From positions 38,038-102,037 of the forward strand of contig NZ_BAAACP010000012.1 of assembly GCF_039521565.1 (NCBI RefSeq): a stretch of 64,000 nucleotides of DNA, given 5' to 3'. Positions 36,367 through 45,069 of this stretch are shown piece by piece; position 1 is the stretch's first letter, and each line of letters begins with the position of its first letter. This DNA is from Paraclostridium tenue (GTDB lineage Bacteria; Bacillota; Clostridia; Peptostreptococcales; Peptostreptococcaceae). A program made the position numbers and the translations under genes. The notes below the pieces were generated by a model. It was given only the letters and a program-made list of their open reading frames with translations, was not told the DNA's origin and did not search any database.

Positions 36367-36499
36367 TAAATTTTCAATTTTACTCCATAATATAGACATG
36401 TTAGTCCAAAATTATTGTTTTTAATAAGAATAGTGATAATATCATAGGAAAGATAAAGTGGTAAAACCTTTTCATACTATATATTAGGGAGGAAAAGTG

Positions 36500-37696
36500 A
36501 TGAAAAATAAGATTTTTAAAAAATCAATTAATGCATTTTTTGTATTAGGGTTATGTACACTTATGGGGGGAACATCTTATGCCTGGGATGGTAAAAAAGA
36601 TGGAACTGGTACTCATGCACTTATTGCAGAACATGGATTAACTATGTTGAACAATGATTTAAATCAAAATGAACCACAATCAGTAAAACAAAACATAGAA
36701 ATATTAAATAAATATCTAAAAGATTTGAAATTAGGGTCAACTTTCCCAGATTATGATCCTAATGCATATGATTTATATCAAGATCATTTCTTTGATCCAG
36801 ACACAGGAAATAACTTCACATTAGATAATAAATGGTATGTAGCGTCACCTATTTATGATACAGCTGAAACACAAGTAAGAAAATTTGCTACTTTAGCACA
36901 AAATGAATGGAAAAAAGGAAATTATAAAGAAGCTACATTTTTACTAGGGCAAGGAATGCATTATTTAGGGGATTTAAATACACCATATCATGCAGCTAAT
37001 GTAACTGCAGTAGATAGTCCTGGACATGTAAAGTATGAAACATTTGTAGAAAATAGAAAAGAAAATTATGCCTTAAATACAACTGGAAATGATACAACTC
37101 AAGGTGTATATAAAGATGCAATAGCTAATAAAAATTTTGATCAATGGATGACTCAAAACTCTGTAAAATATGCTAAAAAGGCAAAAGATTTATATTATAG
37201 TCATTCAACTATGAAACATAATTGGGATGATTGGGATTACTCAGGAAGAGAAGCAATAAAAAATTCTCAAGTATGTACAGCAGGATTTTTATATAGATTT
37301 ATAAATGAGGTTTCAGAAGATCAAATAACAAATAGCTTATCAAATGAGTTTAATGTAGTTTTAAAAACAGCAGATAAGGAATATGCAGGAACTGATGATA
37401 ATGTATACTTTGGATTTGAGACTAAAGATGGAAATAAGTATGAATGGAACTTAGATAATGCAGGAAATGATTTTGAAAAAAATCAAACAGATAATTATAT
37501 ATTAAAAGTAAAAGATGATATAAAAGTTAATACAAATGATATAATAAAATATTGGGTTAGAAAAGAAAATAGAACACCTATAAGTGATGATTGGGAGTTA
37601 AGCAATATAAAATTAATATCAAATGGAAAAGTAATTCTTCAAAAAGATATTAATAAAGTATTTAAAGGAAATGAAAGTTATTTTATAAATAAATAA
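36500..37696 (+). CDS. plc: Secreted zinc-dependent phospholipase C, alpha-toxin family
   Basis: 398 residues: a 28-residue signal peptide ending SYA, and a mature protein of 370 residues that starts at Trp1 as in C. perfringens alpha-toxin. All zinc ligands are present in alpha-toxin spacing: Trp1, His11, Asp56 (FPDYD), His68 (YQDHF), and the GMHYLGDLNTPYH / GHVKYE set. The PLAT/C2-like membrane domain (about 255-370) is also kept. It hydrolyses phosphatidylcholine and probably sphingomyelin. The alpha-toxin residues Tyr331 and Phe334 are replaced by Arg and Ile, which suggests weaker haemolysis. The start is ATG 36500 after AGGGAGG; a GTG lies directly before it. It is a single gene. Confidence 0.95.
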   Translation: MKNKIFKKSINAFFVLGLCTLMGGTSYAWDGKKDGTGTHALIAEHGLTMLNNDLNQNEPQSVKQNIEILNKYLKDLKLGSTFPDYDPNAYDLYQDHFFDPDTGNNFTLDNKWYVASPIYDTAETQVRKFATLAQNEWKKGNYKEATFLLGQGMHYLGDLNTPYHAANVTAVDSPGHVKYETFVENRKENYALNTTGNDTTQGVYKDAIANKNFDQWMTQNSVKYAKKAKDLYYSHSTMKHNWDDWDYSGREAIKNSQVCTAGFLYRFINEVSEDQITNSLSNEFNVVLKTADKEYAGTDDNVYFGFETKDGNKYEWNLDNAGNDFEKNQTDNYILKVKDDIKVNTNDIIKYWVRKENRTPISDDWELSNIKLISNGKVILQKDINKVFKGNESYFINK

Positions 37697-37699
37697 AAT

Positions 37700-37738
37700 A
37701 AAAAAGCCGTTTGTAGATTACAAATGGCTTTTTTATTT
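37700..37738. terminator. Bidirectional terminator between plc and ferritin
   Basis: AAAAAAGCCGTTTGTA pairs with TACAAATGGCTTTTTT (one G-T pair). Confidence 0.88.
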
Positions 37739-37740
37739 AA

Positions 37741-38253
37741 CTATGCATTTTGAACTGGTGGAACATAAGCTCTTTGAGCTAGTTCTTGGTCAATCATTAA
37801 AAGACCAGCAGGATCATTTTTTAATAATCTTAACTTTCTAACAACCTTTTCCATGTTCTCTTCTTCTTCTGATTGTTCATCGATAAACCATCTTAAGAAA
37901 GATGAAGTAGTGTGATCTTTATCAGAAATTGCTAAATCAACTAATTCATGAATTGAATTACTTATAAGTTTTTCATGCTCTAAAGCTGCTTCAAATACAT
38001 CTAAAGGACTTTCAAAATCTGATTTAGGTTTTTCAATAGCTTGTAGAATAATTTTACCCCCAGCTCTACTTATGTAATTGAAAAATTTGTAGGCATGGTC
38101 TCTTTCTTCTTTAACTTGAACATTAAAGAAATTTGCAAAACCATCTAAATTATTTTCTATAAAGTAAGCTTCCATTGACATATAGAAGTACTCAGAGAAA
38201 AGTTCCATTTGAAGTTGATTGTTTAATGCATCTATAACTTTTTGACTTGCCAT
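37741..38253 (-). CDS. ftn: Ferritin
   Basis: 170 residues, the length of bacterial non-haem ferritin. Diiron centre residues fit: the N-terminal ELFSEYFYMSMEAYF helix with its glutamate, then EERDHAYKF and later DEQSEEEENMEKV. It stores iron as a 24-subunit shell. AGGAGGGG precedes the ATG. It stands alone, convergent with plc. Confidence 0.93.
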   Translation of the reverse strand: MASQKVIDALNNQLQMELFSEYFYMSMEAYFIENNLDGFANFFNVQVKEERDHAYKFFNYISRAGGKIILQAIEKPKSDFESPLDVFEAALEHEKLISNSIHELVDLAISDKDHTTSSFLRWFIDEQSEEEENMEKVVRKLRLLKNDPAGLLMIDQELAQRAYVPPVQNA

Positions 38254-38416
38254 AAAAACCCCTCCTAAAATTTATAGTAATTTTGATTACAATACTATTA
38301 TACAATAGTATTGCTAAAATTTGATAATAAGTATATAAAGTATTTAAAATACTCAAAATATCAAGTAATAATATGGTATAATACATAAATTGAGATTAAA
38401 TTTTAGGAGGAAACCA

Positions 38417-39289
38417 ATGTTATTATTAGCTGATAAATGGAAAGATTATGAACTTATAGATATGGGTAACGGAGAAAAATTAGAACGTTGGGGCAAGATT
38501 GTATTAAGAAGACCAGATCCACAAGTTATGTGGCCAATATCTGAAGAAAAAGGATTATGGAAAAATCCTCATGGACACTACCATAGAAGTAGTAGAGGTG
38601 GAGGTCAATGGGAACATAAAAAGAAATATCCTGAAAGATGGACAATAAGTTATAAAAATTTAAAGTTTAATATAAGTCCAACAGGATTTAAACATACAGG
38701 ATTATTCCCAGAACAAGCGGCAAACTGGGATTGGGCGATGGATAAAATAAAAAATGCAGGAAGACCTATAAAAGTATTAAATTTATTCGCATATACTGGA
38801 GGAGCTACTGTTGCATGTGCATATGCAGGAGCGGAAGTATGTCATGTTGATGCATCTAAAGGTATGGTAACTTGGGCTAAAGAAAATTTACACACATCAG
38901 GTCTTCAAGATAGAAAAGTAAGATTTATAGTGGATGATGTTGTTAAATTTGTTGAAAGAGAAATAAGAAGAGGAAATAAATATGATGCTATAATAATGGA
39001 CCCACCTTCTTATGGAAGAGGACCAAAAGGAGAAGTATGGCAAATAGAAGAAAAATTATATGGACTAGTTGAATTATGCACTAAGGTATTATCAGACAAT
39101 CCATTATTTTTCTTAATAAATTCATATACAACAGGATTATCTCCAATAATACTTGAACATATATTAGATGCTACAGTTGCTAAGCAAGCAAAAGGTGGAA
39201 AGATATATGGAGGAGAAATAGGAATACCTACATCTAAAGATGGAAAAGTTCTTCCTTGTGGAATATTTGGAAGATGGGAGTCTAAATAA
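38417..39289 (+). CDS. Class I SAM-dependent rRNA methyltransferase (RlmI/RlmK-like)
   Basis: A 290-residue methyltransferase. The SAM-binding motif is VLNLFAYTGGATVACAYAGA (near 127-146), with VDASKGMVTWAKEN as the second strand and the active motif IIMDPPSYGRG. It resembles the C-terminal domain of RlmI/RlmK-type enzymes but lacks their RNA-binding N-terminal domains. The frame opens at 38390, but TAGGAGG at 38405-38411 fixes ATG 38417. Its stop overlaps the start of the pseudouridine synthase gene (TAATG), so the pair is probably co-translated in RNA modification. Confidence 0.85.
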   Translation: MLLLADKWKDYELIDMGNGEKLERWGKIVLRRPDPQVMWPISEEKGLWKNPHGHYHRSSRGGGQWEHKKKYPERWTISYKNLKFNISPTGFKHTGLFPEQAANWDWAMDKIKNAGRPIKVLNLFAYTGGATVACAYAGAEVCHVDASKGMVTWAKENLHTSGLQDRKVRFIVDDVVKFVEREIRRGNKYDAIIMDPPSYGRGPKGEVWQIEEKLYGLVELCTKVLSDNPLFFLINSYTTGLSPIILEHILDATVAKQAKGGKIYGGEIGIPTSKDGKVLPCGIFGRWESK

Positions 39290-39960
39290 TGATAAAAGTC
39301 ATATATGAAGATAACCATTTATTAGTTGTAGAAAAACCTGTTAATGTACTATCTCAAGGTGATGATACTAATGATAAAGATATGGTTAATTTATTAAAAG
39401 ACTATATAAAAGTTAAGTACAATAAACCAGGGAATGTATTTATAGGTCTTGTTCATAGATTAGATAGACCAGTAGGCGGAATAATGGTTTTTGCAAAAAC
39501 TTCTAAAGCTGCATCTAGATTATCTGAACAAGTTAGAAATAAAAGTTTCAAGAAAACTTATAGAGCTGTTTTAAATGGAAATATGAGAAAAGATAGTGAT
39601 ACATTAAAAGATTATCTTTACAAGAACAAAAAAACCAATATGGTAAGCGTAGTAAATAAAAATCATAAAGATGCCAAGGATGCAGCATTAAGTTATGAAA
39701 CAATAGCTAAGAATGAAAAATTTAGCATGGTTCAAGTTGATTTAAAAACAGGGAGACCTCATCAAATTAGGGTGCAATTTTCAAGCAGAAAGCATCCTTT
39801 ATTTGGAGACCAAAGATATGGTCAAGATATAAATAAAAAAGGAGACCAAATAGCTCTTTGGTCTTATAAAATAGAAATAACTCATCCTACTACAAAAGAA
39901 AAAATGGAGTTTATATGTGAGCCTCCAAATAAATATCCATGGAATTTATTTGAGGTTTAA
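39289..39960 (+). CDS. RluA-family pseudouridine synthase
   Basis: A 223-residue pseudouridine synthase with the catalytic RluA motif HRLDRPVGGIMVFAKTSKAA (near 55-75), the aspartate being the nucleophile, and the later TGRPHQIRVQF. It lacks an S4 domain. The target RNA cannot be told. It starts within the stop of the upstream methyltransferase gene and is followed 1 bp later by the UPF0489 gene, so three genes form one unit. Confidence 0.9.
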   Translation: MIKVIYEDNHLLVVEKPVNVLSQGDDTNDKDMVNLLKDYIKVKYNKPGNVFIGLVHRLDRPVGGIMVFAKTSKAASRLSEQVRNKSFKKTYRAVLNGNMRKDSDTLKDYLYKNKKTNMVSVVNKNHKDAKDAALSYETIAKNEKFSMVQVDLKTGRPHQIRVQFSSRKHPLFGDQRYGQDINKKGDQIALWSYKIEITHPTTKEKMEFICEPPNKYPWNLFEV

Positions 39961-39961
39961 A

Positions 39962-40666
39962 ATGGATAAATATACTGGGTTTTATATAGACAAACCTCTG
40001 GGAAATAATGTGTTTTCATATGATGAGAGAAAGAATAAAAAAATTTATGTTCCTAAGCTTATACAAGGAGATTTAAGTGATGTAAAAGTAGGAAATGAGG
40101 TAGTATTTAGTGAAATAGATTTTGAAGAAGAAATAAATGCTATAGGTCTAAAGAATATGGTTAAATTTAATTATAAAGACAAAACTGTATATATTTTTGA
40201 TAACCATAATCATTCTTTCTATTTTTGGATAAAAAGTCTAAAAGAAGGTTTATTCAATAAAGGGTGTAAGTTAGTTCATATAGATCAACATAAGGACATG
40301 AGAGAGCCAGAAAATTATGATGTAGATATAGAAAATATAGAAGATGTTTTTATATATACAAACTATGTATTAAATGTAGGGAATTTTATAAAGCCTGCAT
40401 TATATCATAATATTTTCTCAGGGGCTGTTATAATAGATAGCACTTATGGATTAGAAATGGATGTAGAAGGTGAGATAGTTTTAGATATAGATTTAGATAT
40501 TTTTTCAAAAGACATGGAGTATATATCTTTTGATTTAAGAGTCAATAAAATTAGAGAATATATAGATAGAGCTAAGGTTATAACTATTGCAAGTAGCCCG
40601 TTTTTCATAGAACAAGACTATGCTATAAAAGTATTAAAAGAATTATTCAATTGTGATATAATATAA
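39962..40666 (+). CDS. UPF0489-family protein
   Basis: A 234-residue protein of the UPF0489 family (C5orf22-like), which appears related to the arginase/deacetylase fold. Likely metal-binding residues are in DNHNHSFYFW, VHIDQHKDMREP and LDIDLDIF. No function is known. The frame opens at 39917 inside the synthase gene, but the true start is ATG 39962 (MDKYTGFYI), with GAGG 6-10 bp upstream, so the genes nearly touch. It is probably translated together with the RNA-modifying pair. Confidence 0.8.
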   Translation: MDKYTGFYIDKPLGNNVFSYDERKNKKIYVPKLIQGDLSDVKVGNEVVFSEIDFEEEINAIGLKNMVKFNYKDKTVYIFDNHNHSFYFWIKSLKEGLFNKGCKLVHIDQHKDMREPENYDVDIENIEDVFIYTNYVLNVGNFIKPALYHNIFSGAVIIDSTYGLEMDVEGEIVLDIDLDIFSKDMEYISFDLRVNKIREYIDRAKVITIASSPFFIEQDYAIKVLKELFNCDII

Positions 40667-40722
40667 GAGTTAATTATTTATAAATTAAACCATGACTTAG
40701 TCATGAATAGGAGGAAATAAAA

Positions 40723-41229
40723 ATGAGTTTATACACTACATGGAGATCATTAAGTGAAAATCATAATAGCCAAGAAGAAGAAGTTAAGTTTTGGGAAGAA
40801 TATTTAAAGAAAGAAACAGAAATATATAATGAAATATTAAACACTAAAAAAGACGTTATAGAAGGAAAAGTTAGTGATTTAGCTACAGCTTACAATACAT
40901 CAGTAGAATATATGATGGGATTCATAGATGGAATAAGCGAAAGTTTAAAAGAAGATTTAACAGAAGAAAAATTAGAAACTATAGAAGCAGATACAGAAGT
41001 TAAGTTAGAAATAGATTGGGAAAAGTTATACTACAATATGGTAGCTGTAGAAGCTCACTGGTTATATAACTTACAAGGGTGGAACAACATATTATCAGAA
41101 GATAAGAGAAAAGAATTACAAAAAGCTTTCAAAGCTACTAAAACTGTAGTTAAGGACGAAAAAATAGGAAGAAATGAACCTTGTCCATGTGGAAGTGGTA
41201 AAAAATACAAAAAATGTTGTGGAAAATAA
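40723..41229 (+). CDS. SEC-C motif protein
   Basis: 168 residues. The body is acidic and helical (about 1-145), without a known catalytic motif. The C-terminus is a SEC-C zinc motif: GRNEPCPCGSGKKYKKCCGK with the C-x-C-x8-C-C pattern, as at the end of SecA. Such tails bind zinc and SecB or ribosomes. AGGAGGAAATAAAA precedes the ATG. A small gene follows directly. Confidence 0.82.
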   Translation: MSLYTTWRSLSENHNSQEEEVKFWEEYLKKETEIYNEILNTKKDVIEGKVSDLATAYNTSVEYMMGFIDGISESLKEDLTEEKLETIEADTEVKLEIDWEKLYYNMVAVEAHWLYNLQGWNNILSEDKRKELQKAFKATKTVVKDEKIGRNEPCPCGSGKKYKKCCGK

Positions 41230-41238
41230 GGAGATAAC

Positions 41239-41400
41239 ATGTTTTTACTAAAATTCATTGATGAAGATGATAATCTATCTACGAAAGAATTTAATTCATT
41301 AAGTTCTTTGAAGGATTACGTTAAAGATAACGACATCGATAAGACGTGGCATCAAGTGGAAGAAGTAAAAAAAGTAATTCCTAACCTAAAAGAAGATTAA
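41239..41400 (+). CDS. Small conserved-looking protein, 53 residues
   Basis: A 53-codon gene with a strong ribosome site AAGGAGAT 4 bp before ATG 41239, 9 bp after the SEC-C gene and ended by a terminator directly behind its stop. The product (MFLLKFIDEDDNLSTKEF..., ending KKVIPNLKED) is charged, with no membrane segment. I do not recognise it; its placement suggests it is expressed with the SEC-C protein. Confidence 0.7.
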   Translation: MFLLKFIDEDDNLSTKEFNSLSSLKDYVKDNDIDKTWHQVEEVKKVIPNLKED

Positions 41401-41428
41401 AAAAAGGAGCTTAAGCTCCTTTTTTATT
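41401..41428 (+). terminator. Terminator after the SEC-C gene pair
   Basis: AAAAAGGAGCTT pairs with AAGCTCCTTTTTT. It lies between convergent genes and may act both ways. Confidence 0.85.
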
Positions 41429-41435
41429 TATATTA

Positions 41436-42353
41436 TTATTTTAAATTAGATAGATCTTTAGCTATTTGAGCAGCCACTTTGGCATTGTTGTAAACTAATT
41501 CTATATTAGCATCTAAACTTTTACCAGCAGTAATAGTTTTTACTTTATCCAGTAAAAAAGGAGTAACTTTTTTACCTGTTATATTTTTCTCATTAGCTTC
41601 TTTTAAGGCTGACTCTATAGCATTATTTATAGTACCATAATCCATTTCGAACTCTTTTGGTATTGGATTTCCTATAACCATACCACCTTTTAAATCTAAA
41701 TCCCACTTAGCTTTTAAAGCATTAGCAACTTCCATAGAAGAATCTACTTTATAATCAACTCCAAATCCACTTTGTCTAGTGTAGAATGCAGGGAACTCTT
41801 CTGTGCCAAATCCTACAACTGGAACTCCGTTAGTTTCTAAATACTCTAGAGTAAGACCTATATCTAGTATAGATTTAGCACCAGCGCAAACAACAGCAAC
41901 GTTTGTATTAGCTAATTCTTGTAAATCTGCAGATATATCAAAAGTTTCTTGAGCACCCCTATGTACTCCACCTATACCACCTGTAGCGAATACTTTAACT
42001 CCAGCTAAGTTAGCTAATATCATTGTAGTAGCTACTGTAGTAGCTCCATTTAGTTTTTTTGATATAATGAAAGGTAAATCTCTTCTACTAGCTTTTAAAA
42101 CATCCTTGCTAGTGCCTAGAAACTCTATTTCTTCAGTTGTAAGACCAACTTTTAAAATACCATCTATTATTGCTATAGTAGCAGGTATTGCACCATTTTC
42201 TCTTATTATTTTACTAACATTTTTGGCCATTTCAATATTTTTAGGATAAGGCATACCATGAGATATTATAGTAGATTCTAAAGCAACCACTGGTTGACCT
42301 TCGGATAAAGCTCTCTTAACTTCTGGGTGTATATGCAAGTATTTTTCTAACAT
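41436..42353 (-). CDS. psuG: Pseudouridine-5'-phosphate glycosidase
   Basis: A 305-residue enzyme that splits pseudouridine 5'-phosphate to uracil and ribose 5-phosphate. Family features are VALESTIISHGMPYP, the TTVATTMILANLAGVKVFATGGIGGVHRG core, and the end KTITAGKSLDANIELVYNNAKVAAQIA. It overlaps the stop of psuK by one base (TAATG), forming the psuK-psuG operon for using pseudouridine from RNA turnover. No transporter gene is attached. Confidence 0.95.
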   Translation of the reverse strand: MLEKYLHIHPEVKRALSEGQPVVALESTIISHGMPYPKNIEMAKNVSKIIRENGAIPATIAIIDGILKVGLTTEEIEFLGTSKDVLKASRRDLPFIISKKLNGATTVATTMILANLAGVKVFATGGIGGVHRGAQETFDISADLQELANTNVAVVCAGAKSILDIGLTLEYLETNGVPVVGFGTEEFPAFYTRQSGFGVDYKVDSSMEVANALKAKWDLDLKGGMVIGNPIPKEFEMDYGTINNAIESALKEANEKNITGKKVTPFLLDKVKTITAGKSLDANIELVYNNAKVAAQIAKDLSNLK

Positions 42354-43441
42354 TAGATCATCTCCTTTAATATTTTTTTAACACTATCAACAGACATACT
42401 TGGGTTGATAGTATTTTTGTGTAGTAATGTAAGTATTGAAGCAGCTGTTGAAAACTTAGCCGTATCAGTCAAATTGTAATTTTTTAAATAACTGTAAACT
42501 AATGCTGCTATAAAGGCATCTCCTGCGCCTGTAGCGCTCACTATATCTATTGAAACCCCTGGCAGTAGTAAAGATTCATCTTTATTAGCACAGAATACAC
42601 CGTCATGTCCTAGAGTTATAAATACATTTTGAACCCCTTTATCTAAAAAGTATTTAGCACATGTGTGTAAATCATCATTGTTATTTATTTTTATACCTGA
42701 TAGTATTTCAGCTTCTAACTTATTAGGCTTTATAGTAGCAAATCTACCTACTATATCTTTTACCTTAAGACTTTTTTGTGTAGAAACAGTATCAATAAAT
42801 ATAGGGATATCTTTATATGTTCTACTTATATAATCTATAACTTCAAATGATAAGTTTGTATCTAGCACGATAGCTAAAGAGTCTTTAATTGAAGTATGTT
42901 TAGATACTATATAATCAATATCGATTTTTTCCATAACATCCATATGAGATATAGCTAATTGCATATCATAGTTATTGTTAAGTATTGATAAATACATAGA
43001 AGTTGGATATAAATCTGATACATAACAATCAGAAGTATCTATATTTAATTTTTTGCATTCTGATAATATTCTATCTCCATAGACATCATTTCCAACGGCT
43101 GATATAAGTTTCGTATTTATACCTAGTTTAGAAATATTTTCACATATATTTCTACTTACTCCTCCAAGTGAAATATCAACTTTGCCTGGATTTGAATCAA
43201 ACATAGTAAGTTCATCATTAGGTGATCCTTGGATATCAACATTGGATCCACCTATAACAGTGACAAAATTACTTTTACTTATAATGTAACCTTTTCCTTT
43301 AATATAGCCTTTTTTCATTAAGTTCGTTATATGTACTGCCACAGATGAACGAGTTATGTTAAGCATATCTGCTAAAGTTTGTTGAGAAACCATAGGGTCA
43401 TCTCTTAAAATTTCTAAAATTTCTTTTTCTCTATCAGTCAT
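42353..43441 (-). CDS. psuK: Pseudouridine kinase with N-terminal HTH
   Basis: 362 residues. A winged helix-turn-helix (about 1-55; QQTLADMLNITRSSVAVHITNLMKKG) is fused to a PfkB kinase domain (from about 60; GGVSRNICENISKLGINTKLIS, and catalytic VSATGAGDAFIAALVYS). It phosphorylates pseudouridine for PsuG, and the fused DNA-binding domain suggests self-regulation. The frame opens at 43483, but GGTGAT before ATG 43441 supports the shorter form. The kinase at 25390-26343 resembles it without the HTH. Confidence 0.9.
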   Translation of the reverse strand: MTDREKEILEILRDDPMVSQQTLADMLNITRSSVAVHITNLMKKGYIKGKGYIISKSNFVTVIGGSNVDIQGSPNDELTMFDSNPGKVDISLGGVSRNICENISKLGINTKLISAVGNDVYGDRILSECKKLNIDTSDCYVSDLYPTSMYLSILNNNYDMQLAISHMDVMEKIDIDYIVSKHTSIKDSLAIVLDTNLSFEVIDYISRTYKDIPIFIDTVSTQKSLKVKDIVGRFATIKPNKLEAEILSGIKINNNDDLHTCAKYFLDKGVQNVFITLGHDGVFCANKDESLLLPGVSIDIVSATGAGDAFIAALVYSYLKNYNLTDTAKFSTAASILTLLHKNTINPSMSVDSVKKILKEMI

Positions 43442-43577
43442 TAATATCACCATAAATAAATATTTGCTTATATAAATAAGCATTTGTTAAGAAAGATAAT
43501 AACATTTACATAAAATAATTTCAATAGTAAATTTTAATTTTGAGTTACAAAAATTGGACAAATTAGATATGGGAGGA

Positions 43578-43605
43578 ACAATATTTTGTCGACTTTCATA
43601 ATATA
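43578..43605 (+). promoter_or_regulatory. Candidate sigma-K promoter of yabG
   Basis: AC at 43578-43579, 17 bp spacer, then CATAATATA (43597-43605), which fits the sigma-K form AC-N17-CATANNNTA. It lies about 40 bp before yabG, a mother-cell late gene in other spore formers. Confidence 0.6.
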
Positions 43606-43645
43606 AATTAAGAAAACTAATATTTGTTAGGAGGACATCTATGTT

Positions 43646-44542
43646 ATGAAGATAGGAGACACTGTAGTAAGAAAATCCTACAATAAAGATATTGTTTTTA
43701 AAATAATAGGCTTTGAAATAGATGAGAATAATCAAAAAATAGCTATTTTAAAAGGTATTGCGTTTAGAATAATTGCGGATTCTAATATTGATGATTTAGA
43801 AAAAACAAATTCTTATGATATGAGAAATGTTCTTATAGATAAGGATGTTGAAAATATTTTATATAAGAGTATAAAAAAAACTAAAGAAAGAAATAAGAAA
43901 TTAAGTAGAGCTACTCAAAAGGCTCAAAGTTATCCAAAACAAGCTCAAATTCAAAGTCAGGTACAAAATTCATATGGTATGCCGGGAAAGGTACTTCATA
44001 TAGATGGAGATCCTGAGTATTTAAAGATTTGTTTAGATGTTTACACAAAATTAGGTATACCAGCAATTGGTAAGGCAATACCTGAAAATTTACAATATAA
44101 AGAAGTTAGAGCTTTATTAGAACAACATAATCCATCCATACTAGTAATAACGGGTCATGATGCAATTGTTAATAATAAAGGAAGTCTTAAAGATTTAAAA
44201 AATTATAGAAATACTTCTAACTTTATAAAAACTGTTAGAGAAGCAAGAAAATATGATCCATCATTAGATAGTTTAGTTATATTTGCAGGAGCATGTCAAT
44301 CAAACTATGAAGAGATAATTAAAGCAGGAGCAAATTTTGCGAGTTCTCCAAGTCGTGTAATGATACATGCTTTAGATCCATTGTTAGTGGTTGAAAAAAT
44401 TGCTTGTTCAAGGATAGATAAAGTGGTTCCTTTAGAAGAGATTTTAAGTCACACCGTAACAGGTATCAAAGGTGTTGGTGGAATAGAAACAAGAGGTAAA
44501 TTTAGACTTACAATGCCTTTATCTATATATAATAACTATTGA
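43646..44542 (+). CDS. yabG: Sporulation-specific protease YabG
   Basis: A 298-residue protein of the YabG family. Features: the opening IGDTVVRKSYNKDIVFKI, the centre GKVLHIDGDPEYL, the segment VITGHDAI and the C-terminal half (IFAGACQSNYEEIIKAGANFASSPSR, TVTGIKGVGGIETRG) with conserved His and Cys. YabG processes spore coat and cortex proteins in the mother cell. The ATG lies 11 bp after AGGAGG. The order yabG-veg-sipL equals that of C. difficile. Confidence 0.94.
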   Translation: MKIGDTVVRKSYNKDIVFKIIGFEIDENNQKIAILKGIAFRIIADSNIDDLEKTNSYDMRNVLIDKDVENILYKSIKKTKERNKKLSRATQKAQSYPKQAQIQSQVQNSYGMPGKVLHIDGDPEYLKICLDVYTKLGIPAIGKAIPENLQYKEVRALLEQHNPSILVITGHDAIVNNKGSLKDLKNYRNTSNFIKTVREARKYDPSLDSLVIFAGACQSNYEEIIKAGANFASSPSRVMIHALDPLLVVEKIACSRIDKVVPLEEILSHTVTGIKGVGGIETRGKFRLTMPLSIYNNY

Positions 44543-44598
44543 CAATATTCAAAATTAGAGGTATAAATTATAAAATAAAATTTAGGAAAAAAACAGTA

Positions 44599-44668
44599 TT
44601 GACTTTTTACTAAAAAATATATAAAATAATTAGTTTGGTTTGACAAAAAAGGTTAAGTGTGGTAGTAT
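44599..44668 (+). promoter_or_regulatory. Tandem sigma-A promoters of veg
   Basis: First: TTGACT (44599-44604), 17 bp, TAAAAT (44622-44627). Second: TTGACA (44640-44645), 17 bp, TAGTAT (44663-44668). Both have exact spacing. The veg promoter is a classic strong promoter in B. subtilis. Confidence 0.8.
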
Positions 44669-44707
44669 ATCATTATGTGAACATATAATGTTAAAGAAGG
44701 TGATATA

Positions 44708-44974
44708 ATGGCCACTGTTCAAACTTTGAATAAAATAAGACAGACTTTAGAGAAGCACCTGGGAAAAAAAATTGTATTAAAAGCAAACAAAGGAAGAAAG
44801 CAAATAGTTACTAAAAGAGGTATATTAGAAAAAGTATATCCAAGTATATTTGTTGTTAAGTTAGATGATGAGGATAATGGATACTCTAGAGTGTCATATA
44901 GTTATTCAGATTTATTGACTGATAATGTTAAATTGAAAGTAATTAAAGAAACAAATAAATTAAATGTAAGCTAA
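44708..44974 (+). CDS. veg: Veg protein
   Basis: 88 residues of the Veg family, with the pattern HLGKKIVLKANKGRKQIVTKRGILEKVYPSIFVVKL. Veg is a small, strongly expressed protein linked to biofilm regulation and spore outgrowth in B. subtilis. Strong tandem promoters lie upstream, AAGAAGGTGAT precedes the ATG, and a terminator follows. Confidence 0.95.
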   Translation: MATVQTLNKIRQTLEKHLGKKIVLKANKGRKQIVTKRGILEKVYPSIFVVKLDDEDNGYSRVSYSYSDLLTDNVKLKVIKETNKLNVS

Positions 44975-45010
44975 AAAATTATGCCTATTAAAAATAGGTG
45001 TAATTTTTTT
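44974..45010 (+). terminator. Terminator after veg
   Basis: AAAAATTATGCCTATT pairs with AATAGGTGTAATTTTT (two G-T pairs), then T8. Confidence 0.8.
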
Positions 45011-45019
45011 TTTGTTTCC

Positions 45020-45051
45020 TAAATATAAATATAGTGTGATATTTATATTTA
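45020..45051. repeat. Inverted repeat before sipL
   Basis: TAAATATAAATAT (45020-45032) and ATATTTATATTTA (45039-45051) are perfect inverted copies around a 6-base centre, directly upstream of the sipL ribosome site (AGGAGGGG). It could be an operator or an RNA hairpin near the start. Confidence 0.6.
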
Positions 45052-45069
45052 ATTTAGGAGGGGTAACGT

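Noticed and set aside
36430..36499. VirR-box control of the phospholipase C gene
   Set aside because: No CCAGTTNTNCAC-like direct repeats were found in the upstream region.
40690..40706. CATGACTTAGTCATG palindrome before the SEC-C gene as an operator
   Set aside because: It is short and no regulator or promoter context supports it; it could occur by chance.
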